Below, piece by piece: positions 1 through 4,872 of a stretch of 6,839 bases of DNA. Made by a program: the position numbers and the translations under genes. The stretch is from NCBI GenBank assembly GCA_937944065.1, contig CALDZS010000269.1, forward strand, positions 1 to 6,839. Direction: 5' to 3'. The DNA comes from an uncultured Amylibacter sp. GTDB taxonomy: Bacteria > Pseudomonadota > Alphaproteobacteria > Rhodobacterales > Rhodobacteraceae. Position 1 is the stretch's first letter. Each line of letters opens with the position of its first letter. The notes beneath the pieces were generated by a model that saw only the letters and a list, made by a program, of their open reading frames with translations, did not search any database and was not told the DNA's origin.

Positions 1-311
1 GATCCATCGATGATCAGAACACCGCCTTTGGACAACAATGTGTATGCGCTCGCGACGATGGCAAGGCTTTCTGCCTTTGATCGGGTAAGTTCTACGATTG
101 CTGTATCAGCTGCGGTTGGGAGTTCGGCAACAACATTCAAACCCTGAGCGGTCAATAGGTCAACGGTTGGTTTGAAGCTTTGCCAAACAGCACAATCCGC
201 GAATTTGGAATAGATTGATTTGGGCGTTGCGCGCAACACGACTACAGATCCTGTTGGCAGGTCCAATTGATCGGTTTCAAATGCCAGTGTTAGGCGATCA
301 GATTTTGACAT
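1..311 (-). CDS. Class I SAM-dependent methyltransferase, RsmC-like, N-terminal part (runs off the left edge)
   Basis: About 103 codons from an ATG at 311 are present and the 3' part lies outside the window. The translation begins MSKSDRLTLAFETDQLDLP and reaches a conserved segment near residues 75-103 with AIVELTRSKAES, then LLSKGGVLIIDG. That pattern, a variable N-terminal half followed by a hydrophobic strand ending in GG-x-L-x-x-DG, is typical of the N-terminal domain of RsmC/RlmG-type rRNA guanine-N2 methyltransferases, which act on 16S rRNA or the ribosomal subunit. The catalytic SAM-binding domain with its NPP motif is beyond the edge, so substrate and activity cannot be judged. The start is fixed fairly well because an in-frame TGA lies just upstream; no clear Shine-Dalgarno is visible. 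It lies 24 bases downstream of clpS on the same strand and is probably co-transcribed with it. A general class I methyltransferase is the main alternative. Confidence 0.72.
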   Translation of the reverse strand, partial: MSKSDRLTLAFETDQLDLPTGSVVVLRATPKSIYSKFADCAVWQSFKPTVDLLTAQGLNVVAELPTAADTAIVELTRSKAESLAIVASAYTLLSKGGVLIIDG

Positions 312-320
312 GAGGGTTCA

Positions 321-340
321 AATAGGGCGGCTGCCCTATT
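321..340 (-). promoter_or_regulatory. Perfect hairpin over the clpS stop codon, before the methyltransferase start
   Basis: An 8-bp perfect inverted repeat (AATAGGGC / GCCCTATT, 321-328 and 333-340) encloses a 4-base loop. On the minus strand it covers the last codon and stop of clpS and is followed by TTTG and then, within ten bases, the methyltransferase ATG. The T-run is too short for a strong intrinsic terminator. It could act as an attenuator, an RNA 3'-end stabiliser, or a structure limiting translation of the downstream gene, which lacks an obvious ribosome binding site. Confidence 0.45.
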
Positions 341-671
341 CCTTTTCCATAGTGCATTGTAATGGGTGGCCGTGTTTTCGCGCTGCATCCATTACTTGCA
401 TGACTTTGGTTTCGGCAACTTCGTGGCTGAATACACCAACAACGGCCAACCCCTTTTTGTGAACGGTCATCATCAGCTCGTAAGCTTGAGACTCGGAGAT
501 ACCAAAGAATTTTTCCAGCACAAGGACAACGAAATCCATCGGCGTGTAGTCGTCATTAAGCAATAAGACTTTGTACATAGGGGGACGCTTGCTTTTGGTT
601 TTTGGCTTGGTTGCCAATCCCAAATCGCCTTCACCCTCGTCTTCGTCATTGGCCATAAATACAGATTTCAT
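336..671 (-). CDS. clpS: ATP-dependent Clp protease adaptor ClpS
   Basis: ClpS binds the N-terminal domain of the ClpA unfoldase in the cytoplasm and delivers proteins carrying N-degron residues to ClpAP. The 111-residue product has an acidic, disordered N-terminus (about residues 1-30, ANDEDEGEGDLG) that would insert into ClpA. It is followed by the folded core starting at PPMYKVLLLNDDYTPMDFVV. The NDD motif (Asn39, Asp40, Asp41), the Met of YTPM (Met45) and the MMTVHKKG segment with His71 match the N-degron pocket of characterised ClpS proteins, so it should be functional. The ATG at 671 is preferred because it lies about 25 bases from the predicted transcription start; a TTG just before it and an ATG at 656 are alternatives. 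Length is normal for alphaproteobacteria. It heads a minus-strand unit with the methyltransferase gene downstream. Confidence 0.96.
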   Translation of the reverse strand: MKSVFMANDEDEGEGDLGLATKPKTKSKRPPMYKVLLLNDDYTPMDFVVLVLEKFFGISESQAYELMMTVHKKGLAVVGVFSHEVAETKVMQVMDAARKHGHPLQCTMEKE

Positions 672-702
672 CAAAGCCCAAGTCCGTTTCGTCTAGTAGT
701 CT

Positions 703-731
703 AATATAGCCGTGCCATTTCAGAAGATCAA
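703..731 (-). promoter_or_regulatory. Predicted sigma-70-type promoter of clpS
   Basis: On the minus strand, TTGATC (-35, 726-731) and TATATT (-10, 703-708) are separated by exactly 17 bases. Transcription would start near 696, leaving a leader of about 25 bases before the clpS ATG at 671. This is the best promoter match in the left part of the window. Confidence 0.6.
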
Positions 732-843
732 AGGCAAAGCGTCGCATGACACAGCTTGTGCAGAACTGCGCGCATCGTTTTCAGGCATCCCTAACACTAT
801 CTATTGTGCCTTGGGTGTGACCAATGACACTATGTAGTGGTGT

Positions 844-878
844 GCTTTTCTGAAAACAAACTGAAAAGCGTTGAAAAT
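844..878 (+). repeat. Phased TGAAAA tracts with an overlapping inverted repeat
   Basis: TGAAAA occurs at 851-856, 862-867 and 872-877, with starts 11 and 10 bases apart, close to one helical turn. The arm GCTTTTC (844-850) pairs with GAAAAGC (863-869). Such phased A-tracts often bend DNA. Here they lie about 100 bases upstream of the carboxypeptidase start and could form a protein-binding or promoter-activating element; that role is inferred. Confidence 0.4.
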
Positions 879-940
879 AAACGGTTTTCTCAAATTGGAT
901 GCTCTGTTAGCTATTGGTTAAGTCATTTCATTAAGAAAAT

Positions 941-960
941 GGCATTTAAAGGCAGTTAAA
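941..960 (+). repeat. Tandem 10-base direct repeat GGCATTTAAA/GGCAGTTAAA
   Basis: Two adjacent decamers differ at a single position and sit directly upstream of the ribosome binding site of the carboxypeptidase gene. Each contains TTAA, and two more TTAA tetramers lie at 918 and 931. The spacings (9 and 6 bases) do not equal the 7 bases of the classical CtrA box, so the identity of any regulator is open. Confidence 0.4.
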
Positions 961-978
961 ACGCCGTCGGAGAAACCG

Positions 979-2415
979 ATGCTTTCACAGGTACAAAAGG
1001 GGCTCGTCCTCTTATTTCTATTTATGTTTACGGCGACATCCGTATTTTCTGCGCCATATGCAGCTATGGTTATCGACGCAAAGTCTGGCAAAGTATTGCA
1101 TTCGCGAAATGCCGACACCCGGTTGCATCCAGCATCTTTGACTAAAATGATGACCCTTTATGTCGTGTTTAAAGCCATCGATCGCGGTGAATTAAAATTG
1201 GACAGTAAAGTAAAAATTTCGCGTTACGCGGCGGGTAGACCGCCATCAAAACTAGGTATCCGGGCGGGCAGCACCATGAAGGTGCGCCATTTGATCCGCG
1301 GTACTGCCGTAAAATCTGCAAACGACGCGGCGACTGCACTGGCTGAGGCCGTTTCCGGATCGGAAAAGGCATTCGGCGTACGTATGACACGCCAAGCGCG
1401 CAAGCTGGGCATGAAACGCACCACATTCAAAAACCCCCACGGTCTAACGCAAAGCGGTCATATGTCCACCGCCCGAGACATGACAATTTTGGGGCATCGA
1501 TTACTGACAGATTTCCCGCAATACTATCACCTGTTTTCCCGTCAAACGGCGGATGCTGGCATCAAAAAAGTATCGAATACCAATCGCCGGTTCCTGAATG
1601 GGTACCGTGGTGCGGATGGGATTAAAACAGGTTACACCCGCGCAGCCGGGTTCAATTTGGTTGCGAGCGCTAAGAAGGGTAACAAGCGGGTCATTGCGAC
1701 AGTATTTGGCGGCAAAAGCTCTGCTGATCGCTATACCAAAGTGGCTCGCCTGCTGGACCTTGGGTTCGGAACCTCTGGTTCAAGTTCCAAATACAAATCG
1801 ATAACACCAAAAGTGCTGAAGGCGCCTACAGCCAAGAAATCAAAGAAGATCAAACCCAAGGTTATCAAGGCTCCGCGCGCCGTTGTTGTAAGCCTGCGCC
1901 CGCACAAGCGGCCCGCACAACTGGCGTCTCTGGAACCGACACAATCGCAAGACGATATCGAAGCCGCGATTATCGCAGCCAATCTAGAAACGTTGAAAGC
2001 GAAGGCGCCAGTCGTCAAAGTTCAGACAACCGCGAGTTTGGTTGAGCAAGAGGCGCAGATCATCAAGGCCGTTGCGATCCAAGAAGAAACAATTGATCCC
2101 GAACCCGCCGTTTTGCGTCAAACCGAGGCCATCGTCGTCGAACGTGTTGCCAGCCGTGCTGGTTCCAAGGCATGGGCCGTTCAATTGGGTGCTTACGGAT
2201 CGCGATATCAGGCCGAAAAAATTCTACTGCGCACTGCCTTGTCTGATCTTCGGTCTTTGGATGGTGCATTACGTAGCATCAAACCGACGGTCGTAAAAGG
2301 TCAGCGACTATATCGGGCGCAGTTTGTGGGTATTAGCAAGGACAGCGCGGGCAAAACCTGCGCACGCCTGAACGCGCGTTCCGTTGAATGTCAGGCCGTT
2401 CGATCTGGAACCTAA
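979..2415 (+). CDS. Secreted D-alanyl-D-alanine carboxypeptidase (peptidase S11) with C-terminal SPOR domain
   Basis: This penicillin-binding enzyme removes the terminal D-Ala from peptidoglycan pentapeptides in the periplasm. The 478-residue product starts with a signal peptide (hydrophobic core about residues 9-24, cleavage near 24-25). All three active-site motifs are present: SLTK (Ser53 nucleophile, Lys56), SAN (113-115) and KTG (216-218, in DGIKTGYT). After the S11 domain, which ends near 265, a Lys/Pro/Ala-rich linker contains the repeat PKVLKAP (277-283) and PKVIKAP (293-299) and then an acidic, glutamine-containing part up to about 392. Residues about 397-475 form a SPOR domain (AWAVQLGAY at the start), a fold that binds denuded glycan strands at division septa. 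The usual PBP5 C-terminal domain with its membrane-anchoring helix is absent, so the protein is probably soluble and targeted to the septum through SPOR. GGAG lies 6 bases before the ATG. Its stop overlaps that of mipZ. Confidence 0.92.
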   Translation: MLSQVQKGLVLLFLFMFTATSVFSAPYAAMVIDAKSGKVLHSRNADTRLHPASLTKMMTLYVVFKAIDRGELKLDSKVKISRYAAGRPPSKLGIRAGSTMKVRHLIRGTAVKSANDAATALAEAVSGSEKAFGVRMTRQARKLGMKRTTFKNPHGLTQSGHMSTARDMTILGHRLLTDFPQYYHLFSRQTADAGIKKVSNTNRRFLNGYRGADGIKTGYTRAAGFNLVASAKKGNKRVIATVFGGKSSADRYTKVARLLDLGFGTSGSSSKYKSITPKVLKAPTAKKSKKIKPKVIKAPRAVVVSLRPHKRPAQLASLEPTQSQDDIEAAIIAANLETLKAKAPVVKVQTTASLVEQEAQIIKAVAIQEETIDPEPAVLRQTEAIVVERVASRAGSKAWAVQLGAYGSRYQAEKILLRTALSDLRSLDGALRSIKPTVVKGQRLYRAQFVGISKDSAGKTCARLNARSVECQAVRSGT

Positions 2416-3212
2416 ATACCCAACTTCAATCCATCCAAACGCAGTTCTGTCAGTATATCACGCACCTCTTGTCGTGCAGCGATGTTGGACATTTTCCTAG
2501 GCACTTCTGTGACTAGCTTATGATCTAGGATCGTCAGTCCCTTTGGAAACAGCTCACGGTAAATCACGCGGTCAGACAGGCCTGCGACAAACCGAAACCC
2601 GATGCGTTTCGACAGATCCGTCAATGCTTCGCCGACATTCCGCTTATTGTGCATGTTGGTGGCAGACAGCCGGTTCCGGGCCACGATCCAGTCGATGGGT
2701 TTGTCGCCGGCAAGGGCACGTTCTTTGCGGGCGTCCCAAACCATTTCGGAATAAATTGATGGCCCTTTGACCTTGTTCGTATCCGCGTCAACGCGCGCCA
2801 ACAGATCGAAATCGATGAAGCTGTCGTTAAGGGGAGTGATCAATGTATCCGCTGCAGCATGTGCCAATGCGCTAAAAGGGGTCAGTGCACCTGGGCAATC
2901 AATAATGATATAGTCCACGCCACCGCCAAGTTCTGTGATGGCGCTGTCAAAGGCGATTTTTTCCCAACCTGATTGGTGAGTGTCTTGAGGACTGGTAACA
3001 TGGCCAACACGTGCCGTGGGCAAGTCAATCCCACGTGTGTTTGCGTAGTGTTGACGATTCTCGAAAAACCGCTGCAGCGTTATCTGGCGCAAGTCTAAAT
3101 CGATGACGCCTACTTTAGCGCCTGAATGTAGCAGGCCCGTCGAGACGTGCATCGCGAGTGTAGACTTCCCTGCGCCGCCTTTTTCATTTCCAAAAACCAG
3201 TAAACGCGCCAT
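2412..3212 (-). CDS. mipZ: MipZ-family division-plane positioning ATPase (ParA/MinD superfamily)
   Basis: In Caulobacter, MipZ binds ParB at chromosome origins and forms a bipolar gradient that blocks FtsZ polymerisation away from midcell. The 266-residue protein opens with a deviant Walker A loop (GNEKGGAGKST, signature Lys11 and Lys16). It continues with VIDLDLRQ (36-43, catalytic Asp expected here), FFENR (49-53), Walker B IIIDCPG (102-108), NDSFIDFD (129-136) and DRVIYRELFPKGLT (214-227). These blocks follow Caulobacter MipZ closely along the whole length, including the RNRL segment (179-182), so a plasmid ParA is unlikely. An AAGGGA ribosome binding site lies 9 bases before the ATG. The gene has its own short upstream region, separated from rpmE by a terminator. 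Its stop codon overlaps the convergent carboxypeptidase stop by 4 bases, leaving no space for a terminator between them. Confidence 0.93.
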   Translation of the reverse strand: MARLLVFGNEKGGAGKSTLAMHVSTGLLHSGAKVGVIDLDLRQITLQRFFENRQHYANTRGIDLPTARVGHVTSPQDTHQSGWEKIAFDSAITELGGGVDYIIIDCPGALTPFSALAHAAADTLITPLNDSFIDFDLLARVDADTNKVKGPSIYSEMVWDARKERALAGDKPIDWIVARNRLSATNMHNKRNVGEALTDLSKRIGFRFVAGLSDRVIYRELFPKGLTILDHKLVTEVPRKMSNIAARQEVRDILTELRLDGLKLGI

Positions 3213-3238
3213 CGTTATGTGTCCCTTAAACTTGGTTC

Positions 3239-3267
3239 TAGATGCGATAGAAGCTGGTTTTGTGCAA
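3239..3267 (-). promoter_or_regulatory. Possible promoter of mipZ
   Basis: On the minus strand TTGCAC (-35, 3262-3267) is followed after 17 bases by CATCTA (-10, 3239-3244). The -35 is reasonable and the -10 poor. A promoter is expected in this gap because a strong terminator lies just upstream and mipZ is the next gene, but the exact site is uncertain. Confidence 0.3.
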
Positions 3268-3290
3268 TCGAAATAATGGGTGAAAACGAT

Positions 3291-3317
3291 AAACGCCGCT
3301 TCGATGAAGCGGCGTTT
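3291..3317 (-). terminator. Intrinsic terminator of the rplS-rpmE transcription unit
   Basis: A perfect 12-bp stem (AAACGCCGCTTC / GAAGCGGCGTTT) with a GAT loop lies 24 bases after the rpmE stop. Read on the minus strand it is followed by TTTATCGTTTTC, so it should end transcripts coming from the translation operon. The flanking T-runs on both sides mean it may also work in the plus direction. Confidence 0.85.
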
Positions 3318-3341
3318 TCAAAATCGGTAATGTTAAAAAGC

Positions 3342-3563
3342 TTAGAAGCCCAAACCGTCGTATTTCTTTTTGAACTTTGAAACACGTCCACCAGTGTCCA
3401 TCAATTTTTGGTTGCCGCCAGTCCAAGCTGGGTGCGCAGATGGGTCGATATCCAAAGACAAAACAGTGCCTTCTTCGCCGTATGTTGAACGTGTCTCATA
3501 GGTAGAACCGTCTACCAATTTGACTGTGATTGTGTGGTAATCAGGGTGCGTATCGGTTTTCAT
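3342..3563 (-). CDS. rpmE: 50S ribosomal protein L31, cysteine-free form
   Basis: L31 (bL31) sits at the central protuberance of the large subunit and forms an intersubunit bridge with the 30S head. The 73-residue product has the family hallmarks: MKTDTHPDYHTI at the start, TRSTYG, the LDIDPSAHPAWTGG block and the C-terminal GGRVSKFKKKYDG. It has no cysteine, so the zinc-binding residues of the E. coli type are missing; it belongs to the zinc-independent (C-minus) class. The ATG lies 2 bases after the rplS stop, and its ribosome binding site AAGGA is embedded in the last codons of rplS, so the two genes are likely translationally coupled. A strong terminator follows. Confidence 0.95.
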   Translation of the reverse strand: MKTDTHPDYHTITVKLVDGSTYETRSTYGEEGTVLSLDIDPSAHPAWTGGNQKLMDTGGRVSKFKKKYDGLGF

Positions 3564-3565
3564 GA

Positions 3566-3943
3566 TTATGCGTCCTTCTTAGGCTTGTAATTCGTTTGCT
3601 CTGCAATGCGTGCAGACTTACCACGACGTTCGCGCAAGTAGTACAGTTTCGCGCGACGTACACGGCCACGACGAACTACTTCAATCGCCTCAATGTTGGT
3701 TGAATATAGTGGGAACACACGTTCCACACCTTCACCAAAAGAGATTTTGCGCACTGTGAAAGAGGCTGCAATCGTGTTGCCGCCCTGACGTGCAATGCAA
3801 ACGCCCTCGTAGTTTTGAACACGTGATCGCGTGCCCTCGATGATTTTGTAACCTACACGAACTGTATCGCCTGCTTTAAAGTCAGGGATGGTTTGGCCTA
3901 GGCTTGCAATTTGTTCAGCTTCTAGCTGTGCTAGCAAGTTCAT
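3566..3943 (-). CDS. rplS: 50S ribosomal protein L19
   Basis: L19 (bL19) lies at the 30S-50S interface and contributes to intersubunit bridges. The 125-residue protein shows the full family pattern: MNLLAQLEAEQ at the start, the FKAGDTVRVGYKIIEG segment (about residues 22-37), the conserved NYEGVCIAR and TVRKISFGEGVERVFPLYS blocks (about 44-81), and the basic VVRRGRVRRAKLYYLRERRGKSARI stretch near the end. Its length is slightly above the E. coli protein because of a short KPKKDA tail. An AAAGGA ribosome binding site lies about 7 bases before the ATG. A 313-base leader separates it from the lysE-family gene, and a TTGACA -35 in that leader suggests independent transcription with rpmE. Confidence 0.97.
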   Translation of the reverse strand: MNLLAQLEAEQIASLGQTIPDFKAGDTVRVGYKIIEGTRSRVQNYEGVCIARQGGNTIAASFTVRKISFGEGVERVFPLYSTNIEAIEVVRRGRVRRAKLYYLRERRGKSARIAEQTNYKPKKDA

Positions 3944-4123
3944 AACGTTTTCCTTTGCTCACCCACGGCGATCTTTGATCGCTCTTGGGCAATGGTTTTC
4001 CGTCCTCAGGGCTCTTGGTCTTCACCGGGTCCGCAATTTGCGCCCGCCAGAGATGTAGGTCGACGTTTCGGGTGTTCGACGTTTGATCTAGGTCAGGGTT
4101 GATCGCATATATGTCAGATCGAA
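3944..4123 (-). promoter_or_regulatory. Long 5' leader of rplS, possible ribosomal-protein autoregulatory RNA
   Basis: From the predicted start near 4117 to the rplS ATG the transcript would carry about 175 untranslated bases without a plausible ORF. On the minus strand it contains GTCGA/TCGAC (4076-4080 and 4059-4063), CGCA/TGCG around an AAT loop near 4032-4042, a direct repeat CCAAGAGC (4011-4018 and 3981-3988), and a 6-bp stem GCGATC-AAA-GATCGC (3968-3982) just before the ribosome binding site. A GGGTG next to the ribosome binding site could also pair with CACCC near 4070-4074. Such layout fits a protein-binding leader, but I cannot match it to a named RNA family. Confidence 0.35.
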
Positions 4124-4152
4124 GAAAATCTGATGTCCACGCGCCCTGTCAA
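4124..4152 (-). promoter_or_regulatory. Predicted promoter of rplS-rpmE
   Basis: A perfect consensus -35, TTGACA, lies at 4147-4152 on the minus strand. The -10 candidates 16-17 bases downstream (GATTTT at 4125-4130 or ATTTTC at 4124-4129) are only partial matches. No terminator is seen between the lysE-family gene and this point, so rplS-rpmE may receive both read-through and its own transcription. Confidence 0.45.
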
Positions 4153-4256
4153 ATTTCATAGGCCGACCTGCCAATGAACGAATCCATGACAAGTCCGCGC
4201 GGTATATGGCTAATCGCCCTTAACATCAAGCCCTGCATACAGGTGGTGGTGCGGTT

Positions 4257-4868
4257 TTACACTGGGCGTTTGGTAAATAACAATAATGCGCCAAACAGCA
4301 TCATACCAAGGCCAGAAACGGTGTGAAACCAATGAAATTTTGCCGCCGCTTTGCGCGCGGCATATCCACCGATGGTGGCATAGATTGCGATGGCGAAATA
4401 TTCGAGTACTAAGAAAATTGCACCCAGTTTTGCATAGCTCTGGAAATAGGCTTCGGGCATAACAAATTGCGGAAAGAAAGCTGCAAAAACCAAAATTGCT
4501 TTTGGATTGCTAGATCCGACAATGATTTCTTTGATAAAGGCTGCTCGCAGGTTGGTTTGGCCAGCAGTTATCGCGCTGGCTTCTATTTTGCGGGCGGATT
4601 TTAAGGTCTGCCAGCCGATCCATACGAGATATCCAGCACCAAATATTTTGATTGCCGTAAAAACGAAAGCAGAGGCAGCCAAAATCACACCCATGCCCAG
4701 TGCACTGATAGCAATAAGAATAGAAAAAGAAATCAGCCGGCCAGTTGCTGCAGTCATCGCAAAGATTGGGCCAGACTGTGCGCCATTGGTCACTGCCATC
4801 AGATTGTTGGGGCCAAAGGCCAAATTGATCGCGAAACATGCAGGTATGAACAGCCAATAGTCGATCAC
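4257..4868 (-). CDS. LysE/RhtB-family amino acid exporter-like membrane protein
   Basis: This family exports amino acids or related small molecules through the inner membrane by proton exchange; the substrate cannot be read from the sequence. The 203-residue protein is highly hydrophobic with about six likely membrane segments (roughly residues 5-25, 38-65, 67-89, 112-134, 145-168, 180-199). It carries the family N-terminal signature GPNN (19-22) followed by NGAQSG, and the conserved NPKA motif (121-124) before FFPQF. The start is GTG, 4 bases after the trmD stop; only a weak AAGG lies about 11 bases upstream, so translation may depend on coupling to trmD. A later ATG at residue 24 would remove the signature and is unlikely. 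The gene interrupts the usual trmD-rplS adjacency and looks like an operon passenger with no known role in translation. Confidence 0.86.
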   Translation of the reverse strand: MIDYWLFIPACFAINLAFGPNNLMAVTNGAQSGPIFAMTAATGRLISFSILIAISALGMGVILAASAFVFTAIKIFGAGYLVWIGWQTLKSARKIEASAITAGQTNLRAAFIKEIIVGSSNPKAILVFAAFFPQFVMPEAYFQSYAKLGAIFLVLEYFAIAIYATIGGYAARKAAAKFHWFHTVSGLGMMLFGALLLFTKRPV

Positions 4869-4872
4869 AGGA

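Larger units (their letters stand above)
675..978. other. Divergent intergenic region between clpS and the carboxypeptidase gene
   Basis: This stretch of about 300 bases holds no convincing gene. Besides the clpS promoter it contains, towards the carboxypeptidase, A/T-rich sequence with three phased TGAAAA tracts (851, 862, 872), a 7-bp inverted repeat GCTTTTC/GAAAAGC (844-850 and 863-869), four TTAA tetramers (918, 931, 946, 956) and a tandem 10-base repeat (941-960). For the plus-strand gene the only -35/-10 candidates are weak, for example TTGAAA at 871 with TTGGAT at 895, so its promoter is not assigned. A GGAG ribosome binding site lies at 969-972. Confidence 0.5.

Noticed and set aside
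918..934. Two TTAA tetramers as a classical CtrA box
   Set aside because: They are separated by 9 bases rather than 7, so the canonical TTAA-N7-TTAA pattern is not met.
1731..2018. Minus-strand ORF of 95 codons within the carboxypeptidase gene
   Set aside because: It is a shadow of the linker-coding region with no domain or start signal.
3968..3982. GCGATC-TTT-GATCGC hairpin before rplS as a terminator
   Set aside because: No T-run follows on the minus strand, and it lies immediately before the ribosome binding site of rplS, so a regulatory structure is more likely.
4507..4860. Plus-strand ORF of 117 codons opposite the lysE-family gene
   Set aside because: It is the antisense of a clear membrane protein gene, has no recognisable domain and no ribosome binding site.
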